Notes: generated by a model from the letters alone, not told the origin. A stretch of 64,000 nt of DNA from an uncultured Vibrio sp. (GCA_947504195.1 CANNGN010000003.1:124001-188000), one strand, 5' to 3'; positions 55,626 to 64,000 are shown, counted from the stretch's first letter. Translations and numbers: made by a program.

Positions 55626-56933
55626 TCACATCAAAGAAGGAAGGAAGGTAGCCAATTCAGGGAATACCGCCAAGACAAATACAAACACGACCATTAACAC
55701 AAAGAATGGTGCAATTGAACGTGCTATTTTTCCAAGACTTTCACCGGTTAACCCCTGTATTACATAGAGATTCATTCCTACAGGTGGTGAAATTTGTGCC
55801 ATTTCAACCACAATAATCAAAAAGACACCAAACCAAATTTTATCATAGCCAGCGCTCGTAATGAGTGGTAACACAATAGGAAGTGTCATTAAAATCAGCG
55901 ACATTCCTTCTAAAAAACAACCTAATACGATATAACTTACAACTAATAATGCGACTAATTCCATTGGACTTAAATCCATGGATTTAACGGCCGTTGATAT
56001 TGCTTGTGGTAACCCTAAAAAGCCCATGGCAGTAGAAAGAAATGCGGCGGCTGCAATAATAAGTCCCAGCATACTTGCGGTTTTAGCTGCTCCAATACAC
56101 GCACCTTTCAATCTACTGAAATTTAGACTCCGCTCAACAGCCATGATGATTAGCGTCACGCCAACACCAATCGACGCAGCTTCTGATGGGCTCGCAAAGC
56201 CTCCGTATAATGAAACTAGTAATACACCCATTAAGACAAAAAATGGAATTAACGAAGGCAATCCATCAACCCGTTCACGCCAGATCGATTTTCCAGTGCC
56301 GTTTTTATCAGTTGCTGATTTTGGATAGCGGCGCTTGGTTATCACTGCATGTATAGCAATATATGACATCAGCAATAATGCCAATAACAAACCAGGTATC
56401 AAACCAGCTGCGAATAGTTTAAGTATCGAGGTTTGCGACAATACCCCATAAATAATCATAATAATGCTTGGCGGAATTAGAAATCCTAGTGTACCCGCTC
56501 CGCCCAGTGACCCCATCGCCATTGAACGATCATATCCACGATTTTCCAATTCATCGATGGTAAGTTTACCTACTGCACTAGTAGTAGCCGCAGAAGAACC
56601 TGAAATTAGCGCAAAAAAGGTACAACCTACAATGTTAATGTGCATTAATCCGCCAGGCAATTTACGAACCCATGGCTCAAGTGCACTAAAAAGACCATCA
56701 ATAAAGCGAGAACGCATCAGCAATTCTGCCATTAAAATAAATAATGGTAATGCAACAAGTTCTGGGGAAGATAACCCATTCCAAATCGACTGTGAAAGGA
56801 GTTTATCGACAGGCATATTTCGAAATAACGTAAGGCTGGATATTCCTGCTCCCATCAAGGCTAGCGCGACCCAAGCACCAGATGCTAACAATCCGAAAAC
56901 CAATAAAATGGTTGATAGTATAGGTAAAGGCAT
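55626..56933 (-). CDS. TRAP transporter large permease (DctM)
   Basis: A 435-residue DctM with about 12 membrane helices. Family signatures are LVALPLFILMAELLMRSRFI, ALISGSSAATTSAVGKLTID, GSLGGAGTLGFLIPPSIIMI and AQISPPVGMNLYVIQGLTG. It uses sodium and a periplasmic receptor to import an acid. Context with pxpABC points to 5-oxoproline or a similar cyclic amide acid. It starts three bases after dctQ. Confidence 0.92.
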   Translation of the reverse strand: MPLPILSTILLVFGLLASGAWVALALMGAGISSLTLFRNMPVDKLLSQSIWNGLSSPELVALPLFILMAELLMRSRFIDGLFSALEPWVRKLPGGLMHINIVGCTFFALISGSSAATTSAVGKLTIDELENRGYDRSMAMGSLGGAGTLGFLIPPSIIMIIYGVLSQTSILKLFAAGLIPGLLLALLLMSYIAIHAVITKRRYPKSATDKNGTGKSIWRERVDGLPSLIPFFVLMGVLLVSLYGGFASPSEAASIGVGVTLIIMAVERSLNFSRLKGACIGAAKTASMLGLIIAAAAFLSTAMGFLGLPQAISTAVKSMDLSPMELVALLVVSYIVLGCFLEGMSLILMTLPIVLPLITSAGYDKIWFGVFLIIVVEMAQISPPVGMNLYVIQGLTGESLGKIARSIAPFFVLMVVFVFVLAVFPELATFLPSLM

Positions 56934-56936
56934 GAT

Positions 56937-57485
56937 TTAGTCCTGACTTTTGGTTGATGATTCAGAATTGTCGGTGGTGTTACCATCCGTATCAAAATGC
57001 TTGATTTCAACTGGTCGCCCAATCAGACTATTAATCAAACGAATAATGAGTTGTAATGTAAGCATCACGGAACCAAATGCCATAAAGCTTCCGGGTATAA
57101 CGAGTGCTACATCGTTTACTGTACCTGAGGTACGACCATTTGTGCCATATCGCCATGCAAGCCCTATCATTGCCATTGTCATAAAAGCACTAACAATTAA
57201 TGCTACTGACGTCGCCACACATTCGAAACCTCGCGGGTGAATTCTTTGAAATAAAGTGACACGAATATGACCACCAGTGCGAAGGGTATAAGCAGCTGCG
57301 AGAAAAATAACTCCCATATGTAAATATGCAGCATATTCCCATACAAACGGTAAACTATAGTTAAATGCATTCCGAAGTAGAAGTTCAAGAAGTTGCATCA
57401 AAGCAATGCTAAGGATCGCCATCCCTGCGATATAAGCCAACAAGCGTGAAAACTGGTCAGCTATAAGACTCACTCTGTCCCACAT
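56937..57485 (-). CDS. TRAP transporter small permease (DctQ)
   Basis: A 182-residue DctQ with four membrane helices (AGMAILSIALMQLLELLLRN; FVWEYAAYLHMGVIFLAAAY; RTGGHIRV is the conserved loop). I start it at ATG 57485 because GAGG lies five bases upstream and the length fits the family; in-frame starts at 57524 and 57515 would add 10-13 residues. It lies between dctP and dctM. The C-terminal tail is polar and acidic. Confidence 0.88.
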   Translation of the reverse strand: MWDRVSLIADQFSRLLAYIAGMAILSIALMQLLELLLRNAFNYSLPFVWEYAAYLHMGVIFLAAAYTLRTGGHIRVTLFQRIHPRGFECVATSVALIVSAFMTMAMIGLAWRYGTNGRTSGTVNDVALVIPGSFMAFGSVMLTLQLIIRLINSLIGRPVEIKHFDTDGNTTDNSESSTKSQD

Positions 57486-57569
57486 AGGAACCTCGATCAA
57501 TCGGAGTATTGACATGACTCTCATGATCAATATTGAGAGTCACTTTTAGAAGAATTAAGTTAAAGCAAC

Positions 57570-58562
57570 TTAACGTTTAGAGTTAAACTCATCAACAACA
57601 GCTTGAGCTTTAGGCCCGAGTTCACTCAATGCGGCTTCGCGTAATGGTGCTGCACGTTTTGCCAGTTCAGCTCGTAATGCATCGTTAAGATCACCATTGG
57701 TCATACCATTTTCTGCCAAAAATTTCATCTTCTCTGCATCGACAGTAATGGCTGTTGCCCAAAATTCTGGTTCAAGCTTTTTAGCCAAAGCTTCAATCGC
57801 ATCACGACCTTCATTAGAAAGCGTTTGCCATGCGTCTAGATTGACACTAACTACATTGGTGTTCCAAGTTTGTCGAGTCGGATAACCAAATTCCAGAAAC
57901 TCCCAGAATGAACCATCTACTGCAGAAGGAGATGAGGTTGCAACAGCATCGATTGCACCAGCCGCTAAAGATGGAACTACCTCACCCCATGGTAATTGTA
58001 CTGCGGTCATACCACTTGCTTCTAAAATTTCAGTTGATGACTTGTTGTAAGTACGAATTTTTATACCACTCATGTCCTCAATCGTTTCTATCTTTTTACT
58101 TGTGAATATTTGTTGTTGTGGCCAAGGAATTGTGAACAAAATCTTTTGGTTACCTTGTGCGTAAATATCATCAAGTAATGGGCGATAGACCGAGCCAAAC
58201 GTTCTCAGCTCCTCCATACTTCCGATCAAGTAAGGTAAAGATTCCAATCCAAGCAGAGGATTTGCTCCAGATTGTTGATTCAACAACATGTCACCGATCA
58301 TTACGAGACCATCACCAACAGCTGCAAACATTTCTGGTCCTTTAAAGCCTAAAGACCCACCGGGATGAAGTGTAATAACAAGCTCGCCATCAGTTGCAGT
58401 TTTAACTTCACTAGCAAATTGATCAACCGATTTTACAATGTAGTTATCCGCTGGCCATGCAAGCGGTAAGTCCCAATTTGTTGTTGCGTTCGCATTAACA
58501 CTAGCACCGATCAACGCTGCTATAACTGTCACTTTAGAAAATACTTTCATTCCTTTGAACAT
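57570..58562 (-). CDS. TRAP transporter solute-binding protein (DctP)
   Basis: A 330-residue DctP-type receptor. A signal peptide ends near ANA (VTVIAALIGASVNANA) before TTNWDLPLAW. Typical parts are GELVITLHPGGSLGFKGPEM, FTSKKIETIEDMSGIKIRTY and GAIDAVATSSPSAVDGSFWE. It is the first gene of the TRAP-pxp operon, with GAGG eight bases before its ATG. A 15-base palindrome lies about 150 bases upstream. Ligand is inferred from the downstream 5-oxoprolinase genes. Confidence 0.9.
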   Translation of the reverse strand: MFKGMKVFSKVTVIAALIGASVNANATTNWDLPLAWPADNYIVKSVDQFASEVKTATDGELVITLHPGGSLGFKGPEMFAAVGDGLVMIGDMLLNQQSGANPLLGLESLPYLIGSMEELRTFGSVYRPLLDDIYAQGNQKILFTIPWPQQQIFTSKKIETIEDMSGIKIRTYNKSSTEILEASGMTAVQLPWGEVVPSLAAGAIDAVATSSPSAVDGSFWEFLEFGYPTRQTWNTNVVSVNLDAWQTLSNEGRDAIEALAKKLEPEFWATAITVDAEKMKFLAENGMTNGDLNDALRAELAKRAAPLREAALSELGPKAQAVVDEFNSKR

Positions 58563-58713
58563 AGGTTTTACCTCATTGTATATTTATTTAAGCAACCTAA
58601 TTTTTAGCCAATTGCTTATCAAACTGACGGTATGTCAGAAGCAGGAACTAGACTAGTTGTTAGTTAACCTTAATTATGAGGCGAAAAATAGTGATATAAA
58701 TTCATACAAATAA

Positions 58714-58728
58714 ATTCCTTTAAGGAAT
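58714..58728. promoter_or_regulatory. 15-base palindrome upstream of the TRAP-pxp operon
   Basis: ATTCCTT-T-AAGGAAT is a perfect inverted repeat with 7-base arms and a one-base centre. It lies about 150 bases upstream of dctP. It could be an operator, but no regulator gene is linked with certainty. The rest of the 58563-59090 stretch shows no gene. Confidence 0.4.
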
Positions 58729-59090
58729 GTTTTAATCGTGTTAATTTGCATATGAATAAATATAAGATCTCCGTCACTGACGAGTACGTAATTAAATGCC
58801 AAAAGCATCGCCCCCCATGTAAAGTAAGTTCAATTCAAACCTTGAAAACGACAAATCATACATCACGTGTGAAGGTATAAATCAAAATGGTAAAAAAGAC
58901 TTTCTATGTCTAAGCTCAAACGTTTATATTTGGTCGTTCTAGTTAGTATTATCTGCGCAAGAAACCAATTTTTTAAACGAATTTATATTGGCAATTCGAA
59001 GGGCTCATAAGATTTATGATAGAGATGTACTGATATACGCACTAACCTTGTTATATGATATTAGTCTATACATATTTCAGCTAATTGGGT

Positions 59091-59850
59091 TGTGGTCGCA
59101 TACGACCAGTTATGGGCGCAGCTGCATTCTTGATGGTGGAATACGTTGATATTCCGTGCTTTGAAAGAGTTAAAACGGCATTTTTGTCAACCATTATTTC
59201 TTACATTGCTTTGGTATATATCGTGCATTTAGATGCTATTAAATTGAACATGCGAGGATTGGAACGTGTTGGCAATGGACATTCCACTAAAGATGTCTTG
59301 GGCTATGACACTTTTACCGCGACAGCGGTATCTGGGGGCAACCCTATTCGCACTGGTTTTATTGCCGTCTCCTATTCACTTCGCACCGCGCTATTGCCAT
59401 TTTTGTTTATTTTTAACAACTACTTACCATTGATTTATGTAACGTTACTACATGGAATTATGCTCTTTATCTCGTCGACAGCCGCAATTTAATCTTTACC
59501 ACCGCGACTCAAGCATATTTTATAACTAAGTTGAAAGTGTGGGAATCGTTTAGTTTACTACTCACCGCATTTACTTTATTTCGTCCTGGTTTTTAGTTGG
59601 ATTATGTTATTCCTCCATACGAAGAACATTCAGGTAACGACTTTGCGCAAGTGATGGAGAATACTACTCCTGGTACAGAACTCAGACTTAAGGTTAGCGG
59701 ACATAACGATGTCAATAACCCAGTTACCTTAACCATGATGGTTGAAATGAGTGAGGGAGATACGGGTTTAGAAAGACTGGACAATTACGGTCAAATATTG
59801 TCTCTGGTATGCATAAAACGAGTGTTTCTGCCGCTGTCGAACGAACTGGA
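59091..59850 (+). pseudogene. truncated, broken copy of the TAXI-TRAP permease
   Basis: DNA very similar to the permease gene at 47785-50583. It starts in the PVMGAAAFLMVEYVDIP region, so the first 310 codons are missing. An internal deletion of about 1 kb joins STKDVLG to the TAVSGGNPIRTGF region. A base loss after SSTAA shifts the frame into a stop, and the Trp codon in the FWLDYV segment is now TAG. The final recognisable part is GDTGLERLDNYGQ. It is clearly a nonfunctional duplicate. Confidence 0.92.
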
Positions 59851-59893
59851 GTAAGCTGAGCGTTTATTCATCGTGATTTCCCTTACCTATTAG

Positions 59894-60130
59894 ATAGAGT
59901 GCATTAAAGGTGTCGAGAACAAAGGTACTCGACAGCAGCGTGATTCCAAGCAAACTGAGCTGAATGAATACAAAGAGCACAATCGAGAACTTCGTTCTGA
60001 GATCGTAGAGTTAAAAGCCATATTATCTAAGGTTCAATCGAAAAACACTATATTAATACGGGAAAATAAGGTGTTAAGTGGTATTCGTGCTAAAAACAGC
60101 GATTTAACACAGTTGTCTTACGGCAATTAA
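59894..60130 (+). pseudogene. coiled-coil fragment without start codon
   Basis: An open stretch of 78 codons, bounded by a TAG and a TAA, with no ATG, GTG or TTG at a sensible place at its start. The translation is a regular charged coiled coil (TELNEYKEHNRELRSEIVEL; SKNTILIRENKVL). I do not recognise the parent. It may be the end of a transposase or other protein lost by rearrangement next to the TRAP pseudogene. The remaining 240 bases up to 60366 hold only a terminator hairpin. Confidence 0.4.
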
Positions 60131-60312
60131 CTGCGTCAAAAGGTAAAACCATATAAAACAAAAACTTAAATTAATCAACATGTAACGTGGTATTTGGTAT
60201 TTACAAAGTTTGATCATTTTAGTAGTAGAATGGTGATTCTGAACTAGAGAACACTATAGTTTAAATCACCACCAAAAAACCATTATTTAATAACCAGTTG
60301 GAAAATAAAACG

Positions 60313-60330
60313 TCAACCGTAGCAGGTTGA
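60313..60330 (-). terminator. terminator of the lyase-hydratase operon
   Basis: TCAACC-GTAGCA-GGTTGA hairpin followed on the minus strand by CGTTTTATTTT. It lies 37 bases past the stop of the lyase gene and is a plausible intrinsic terminator. Confidence 0.6.
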
Positions 60331-60366
60331 TTAAAATTATAATAGGAAAAAGTGTAGGATTAAGAA

Positions 60367-62001
60367 TTAGCAGTTCGGCTCCCAATGACGTAAAAATTTG
60401 ACACCAGCGCTTATGTCTATAGTAAAGATGCGATCTTTCGTTACGATTGGCACACTCTTTCTGTATTCAACAAGCAACTGCCTAGTTAATGAGCTCATTT
60501 TGAATTTGGGCCGAAGATCGATGGCCTGTGAAACGTGTAATAGATGCAGTGACGCCATTTCATACAAGTTCTCCATGATCTGCTCGACGTTTATGATCGC
60601 TAGCATACCAAATGAGCCTACATCTTCAATTCCACCCGCCATTGCTGAATGCCCTAAACTCACCGTTGAGGCCAAAAACTGATTCTCTTTATCGAGTGCA
60701 ATCATCGGCTTTTGTAATGCACCAAAAGCATGCCCGTTATTATCAGAATGAGCTAAAAAGCGAGGAAGCCCTGTCTGCTGTGGTAGGCTAGTTTCAACGA
60801 GCTGCGTTGCCAATACATTCGATATTCCTCGTAATCCCGACAACAGATGCTCAGTGGCAATCGCAAGAGGTTGGCCATCATAATTAGCAGAAGGAAAAAT
60901 ACTTCCGATAATAATACCTTTCTCATCCTGAACCTGATATTCGACATCCAAAGGCGTAGAGCTATTCACTTTGCCTAAGACAACAAGCGGATTATCATCG
61001 GAATGGTTAATATGCGTAGACAAGCTAGTGTACGCCTGTTGATGTGCTTCAACTAGCTGACCCAGTGTATAAGCGATTTCTCTCAACGAAAGAGAATCTT
61101 GCAAGTGACGCCTTGGATCTGGAACCCATAAGTCGCTGCCTTGTAAAACATGACACATTCTTTTAGCAGCTTGCTTCATACCGGAATAAGGACGAGCCGA
61201 CGTCACTACCTCAATAAATGGTGTCAAGTTTCCATTCATTCCCTCCAGTGCTAACGGAAATAGTATTTGCAAACGCTCAATGAACAACGCTATATCTTCA
61301 ATAGCAAGAGCGAGCCTTGCAGCAGTAATATTATTGCTGCTAACTATTGCGAGAAAATCCTTCCCAACCAATTTAACGGGTTTGAGTCCTACCAGTTCCA
61401 TTGCTTTTTTGGCTGGCATCCGCTGATCTTGATATAAAACATCCCATTCACCAATCAGAGCTAAACCAATATGTGCGTTTTGCGTAATATCGGCCTTCCC
61501 CATGGAGCCTTTGCCTGGAACAATAGGAGTAATTCCATGTTTGAGAAACTCACAAAGCAGTTCGGTAACAGCTGGCTGCACTCCCGAACTACCAGTAAGC
61601 ATCATATTCACTCTGATAAGCATTGCTGCTCTTACCGTTTCTATGCATAACGGTTTGCCAACACCTGCCGCATGAGCTCTTAAGCTTGACAGATTATGTT
61701 GGCGAGATACCTCCAATAAAGCATCGAATTCACCTTCGGTTGCAGCAAAAACAAGCTTGTCTTTATTCCAACCAACACCAACGGTCAACCCATAAATTGG
61801 TTGATTATTACGTATGGCCTGCAAAACAATATTGTGACCTTGCTTTACTCTTGCAAGAGCCAAATGATCGAGCTCAATCGCCAGCTTTTGGTGAGCAACC
61901 TGATAGATTTGCTCTGATGTCATCAGCGAAGCCTGAGATCCCAGAACCAACAATGGCTTTGTAGGATGTTCTATTGTTGTAGAAAATGATTGTGTGTTCA
62001 T
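60367..62001 (-). CDS. HutH/PAL-family lyase lacking the MIO triad, probable ergothionase
   Basis: A 544-residue member of the aromatic amino acid/histidine ammonia-lyase family. It has YGLTVGVGWNKDKLVF (family: YGVNTGFG), SGVQPAVTELLCEFLKHGIT, NGNLTPFIEVV and QTGLPRFLAHSDNNGHAFGA. The segment that normally reads GS-x-G-ASGD is here GSMGKADITQNAH; the Ala-Ser-Gly that cyclises into MIO is absent. Ergothionase, which removes trimethylamine from ergothioneine, belongs to this family and does not need a strong electrophile for its good leaving group. With a urocanase-like and a DUF917 gene upstream, ergothionase is my preferred call. Ordinary HutH is unlikely. Confidence 0.7.
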   Translation of the reverse strand: MNTQSFSTTIEHPTKPLLVLGSQASLMTSEQIYQVAHQKLAIELDHLALARVKQGHNIVLQAIRNNQPIYGLTVGVGWNKDKLVFAATEGEFDALLEVSRQHNLSSLRAHAAGVGKPLCIETVRAAMLIRVNMMLTGSSGVQPAVTELLCEFLKHGITPIVPGKGSMGKADITQNAHIGLALIGEWDVLYQDQRMPAKKAMELVGLKPVKLVGKDFLAIVSSNNITAARLALAIEDIALFIERLQILFPLALEGMNGNLTPFIEVVTSARPYSGMKQAAKRMCHVLQGSDLWVPDPRRHLQDSLSLREIAYTLGQLVEAHQQAYTSLSTHINHSDDNPLVVLGKVNSSTPLDVEYQVQDEKGIIIGSIFPSANYDGQPLAIATEHLLSGLRGISNVLATQLVETSLPQQTGLPRFLAHSDNNGHAFGALQKPMIALDKENQFLASTVSLGHSAMAGGIEDVGSFGMLAIINVEQIMENLYEMASLHLLHVSQAIDLRPKFKMSSLTRQLLVEYRKSVPIVTKDRIFTIDISAGVKFLRHWEPNC

Positions 62002-62028
62002 AATTCCCGCATAAATTTGAGTAGCTTC

Positions 62029-63693
62029 TTACTGATGATGTAAATCGATGTAATCAATAGATTTCACCGCAACTTCATCTAATGCATCTTCATACCCAGC
62101 ATCGGCGTAACGCATAACACCTAAACCAGTATCATTGGTTAACGATATACTTAATCGCTCTTCGGCCGCTTCTGTTCCGTCTGCGATAATCGTCACGCCC
62201 GAACTTGTCATATAACCTGAATAACCACCGCCCCCTGAGTGAATGGTGACTAAATCAGCTTGTGAAGAACACATCGCCATCGCATTGATTAGCGGCCAAT
62301 CAGCAATTACATCGGAGCCATCACGCATATTTTCAGTCATGATATTAGGATGAGCCATTGCGCCTGCATCTAGGTGGTCCCGACTAAATGCGATAGGGCC
62401 AGACAATTCGCCATTCGCGACCATCTTATTGACGGCTAGAGCCAGTGCGGTGCGCTCACCGTGACCTAACCAGGAAATGCGCGCCGGAAGTCCTTCAAAA
62501 GGCACTTTTTCTTTAGCAAGACGGATCCAATTACTAACAATTTTATTGTCTGCAAAGGTTTTTAAAATATAGTCATCAATATAAGCGATATCCGCTTCAC
62601 TATTGGTCAAACTCATCCACCGGAATGGGCCAATTGCTCTGGAAAATAACGGACGTAAAAACGCTTCGGTAAAGACAGGAATATCAAACGCGTTTTCAAT
62701 ACCACCCTTCTCTGCTTGCGTTCGAATCAAGTTGCCATTATCGAAAACAACACTGCCTTGCTGCTGAAAACCAAGCATCGCATCAACATGTTCAGCGATT
62801 GAGGAAATTCCATCTTTCATCAACCGTTCATTGTCCTTGCCACGCAGTAATTTGGTTTGTTCGGCGGTATAACCTTTTGGCACATATCCATACACTAAAT
62901 CATGAGCTGAGGTCTGATCCGTAACCACGTCCGGGATAATACCTCGACGTAATAATTCTGGATACACTTCTGCAGCATTACCAAGGAGACCAACCGAAAT
63001 AGCCTCGCCTTTGTCTTTGGCTGAATTGATCAGGGCCAATGCTTCATCTAAATCTGTTGCACTGTGTTGCAGGTAGCCGTTATCGATACGTTTTTCGATT
63101 CGTTCTTGGTCGACCTCCACAACTAAAATACAAGCATTCGCCATCACTCCGGCAAGCGGTTGGGAACCGCCCATTCCACCAAGACCGGCCGTTAATATAA
63201 ATCGACTGGTAAGATCACCGCCGAAGTACTGCTCTGCAATTCGACAGAAAATTTCGTACGTTCCTTGAATAACTCCCTGGCTGCCAATATACTGCCATGC
63301 TCCGGCGGTTAATCCCCCCCAGCAAGTTAAACCTTTCTTCTCTAGCTCATAGAATATTTCTGCTTTTGCCCACTGCCCGACTAAGTTGCAGTTCGCCATG
63401 ATCACCTTAGGTGCCTTTGCGTGGGTTTTTAATATACCAATCGGCTTACCCGATTGAATAACCAGTGTTTCGTCTGCTTTTAGCCTTTTTAAACCTGCAA
63501 CAATTTCGTCATGGGAATCCCAATCACGGGCTGCTCGCCCTAAGGCTGCATAGACAACAAGCCGTGAAGGATCTTCACCGACAGACAATACATTTTCTAA
63601 TAACCGTAGAAGGCCTTCTTCACGCCAACTACCACAACGCAGGTCAGTTCCCGATGTTACGGTAAACTCAGAACGATTTTTATTGGAAGTCAT
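62029..63693 (-). CDS. urocanase-family hydratase, probable thiourocanate hydratase
   Basis: A protein of about 554 residues in the urocanase family. I start it at 63693 (MTSNKNRSEF), which fits the family length; ATGs at 63705, 63732 and 63744 are in frame. NAD-site and family stretches are ILTAGLGGMGGSQPLAGVMA, DVVTDQTSAHD and GPFRWMSL. Two conserved positions differ from HutU: the active-site Cys in RICWVG is Ser here (RISWLGHG), and the HHGGGVGMGFSQHSG loop is HSGGGGYSGYMTSSG. These changes and the MIO-less lyase next door (27 bases) suggest hydration of thiourocanate rather than urocanate. Confidence 0.75.
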   Translation of the reverse strand: MTSNKNRSEFTVTSGTDLRCGSWREEGLLRLLENVLSVGEDPSRLVVYAALGRAARDWDSHDEIVAGLKRLKADETLVIQSGKPIGILKTHAKAPKVIMANCNLVGQWAKAEIFYELEKKGLTCWGGLTAGAWQYIGSQGVIQGTYEIFCRIAEQYFGGDLTSRFILTAGLGGMGGSQPLAGVMANACILVVEVDQERIEKRIDNGYLQHSATDLDEALALINSAKDKGEAISVGLLGNAAEVYPELLRRGIIPDVVTDQTSAHDLVYGYVPKGYTAEQTKLLRGKDNERLMKDGISSIAEHVDAMLGFQQQGSVVFDNGNLIRTQAEKGGIENAFDIPVFTEAFLRPLFSRAIGPFRWMSLTNSEADIAYIDDYILKTFADNKIVSNWIRLAKEKVPFEGLPARISWLGHGERTALALAVNKMVANGELSGPIAFSRDHLDAGAMAHPNIMTENMRDGSDVIADWPLINAMAMCSSQADLVTIHSGGGGYSGYMTSSGVTIIADGTEAAEERLSISLTNDTGLGVMRYADAGYEDALDEVAVKSIDYIDLHHQ

Positions 63694-63788
63694 GTGTTTT
63701 TCCATTTCAAATTTTTTAGAATTTAGATGCATCGAGCCAAACAAAAGATTGATAAACCCGATGCAGAATGATCATCACGTTACTTTAA

Positions 63789-64000
63789 TTATTTGAGCGC
63801 ATAGTCACTCAAATTAATCCCTAATGCTTCTTCAACTTCCGGGTATACCAAAGGATCTTTCACTGAACTAGATAGTGGAATATTGTTCATTGGGATATGA
63901 AACACATGAAGTTTCATTCCCTCTTTTACTCGTCCAACACTCACGGGTGAGCCATTTTCATCGAGTGTCGTGATGACATCGGGATAGGTTGCAAGGCGCT
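63789..64000 (-). CDS. DUF917 / S-methyl thiohydantoin desulfurase-like protein, C-terminal end (partial)
   Basis: Only the last 70 residues are inside the window: ATYPDVITTLDENGSPVS, VGRVKEGMKLHVFHIP, then a tail ending in LSDYALK. The PDVITTLDENGxPV and REGM-hxVhhhP pattern is the C-terminal end of DUF917 proteins, which include thiohydantoin desulfurases. In ergothioneine breakdown such an enzyme removes sulfur from the thiohydantoin made by thiourocanate hydratase. Operon position, directly upstream of the hydratase (about 95 bases), supports this role. The assignment rests on a short piece. Confidence 0.6.
   Translation of the reverse strand, partial: RLATYPDVITTLDENGSPVSVGRVKEGMKLHVFHIPMNNIPLSSSVKDPLVYPEVEEALGINLSDYALK

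Noticed and set aside
59085..59492. A real 135-residue membrane protein
   Set aside because: It is the truncated and internally deleted copy of the TRAP permease; the frame starts in the middle of a conserved helix region and ends at a frameshift.
60367..63693. Canonical hutH-hutU histidine degradation genes
   Set aside because: The lyase lacks the MIO triad, the hydratase lacks the conserved Cys, and the next gene is DUF917-like rather than hutI or hutG.

Overview
The window reads as the chromosome of an AT-rich marine-type gammaproteobacterium (Vibrionales or Oceanospirillales-like). This rests on codon and base composition, the abundance of TRAP transporters and the style of the cobalamin genes; the genus cannot be fixed from the sequence alone. 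Coding is dense and mostly on the minus strand. No rRNA, CRISPR array or intact tRNA was found.

Left part (1-14,100). The end of an IclR-type regulator is followed by a minus-strand sugar ABC transporter operon (ATPase, permease, binding protein) with an SMP-30/gluconolactonase-like enzyme. An IclR-like palindrome lies just upstream of that operon, and the ATPase gene carries an apparent one-base frameshift in its first codons. Next comes an eight-gene amide/urea-type system: a periplasmic binding protein, UrtB-like permease, fused UrtC-UrtD-like permease/ATPase, UrtE-like ATPase, a 53-residue protein, an amidase, and an AmiC/AmiR sensor-antiterminator pair. The leader of this operon contains a strong intrinsic terminator directly after a good promoter, which is what an ANTAR antiterminator such as AmiR would act on.

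Middle (14,100-36,500). A DUF302 pseudogene and an IS remnant precede a roughly 20-kb minus-strand cobalamin operon. It starts at a cobalamin riboswitch, then runs through a cobalt ECF uptake system (DUF4198 protein, CbiM, CbiL-like protein, CbiQ, CbiO), a ChlI/ChlD-type chelatase ATPase, and the corrin ring genes (cobB, cbiD, cobK, cobH, cobL, cobI, cbiG, cobJ, cobM), ending with cobW, cobN, bluB and cbiX. It combines the early-cobalt (CbiX, CbiD, CbiG) and late-cobalt (CobN plus ChlID) chemistries. IS remnants sit on both flanks.

Right part (36,650-64,000) looks like accessory DNA. The 3' half of a tRNA-Gly gene is followed by a three-gene operon of large tyrosine-recombinase-like proteins; one has the full catalytic set and its partner has Phe in place of the nucleophilic Tyr. 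After a decayed IS407-like element come two paralogous LysR/class-V PLP enzyme pairs (the second LysR is a pseudogene), a TAXI-TRAP transporter with a decayed partial second copy, and a pxpABC plus TRAP DctPQM operon for 5-oxoproline or a related cyclic amide. The window ends in a cluster that resembles histidine utilisation but is probably ergothioneine breakdown: a HutH-like lyase lacking the Ala-Ser-Gly triad that forms the MIO cofactor, a urocanase-like enzyme with altered active-site residues, and the end of a DUF917/thiohydantoin desulfurase-like protein. The expected final product is glutamate, which fits the neighbouring amino-acid and cyclic-amide uptake genes.
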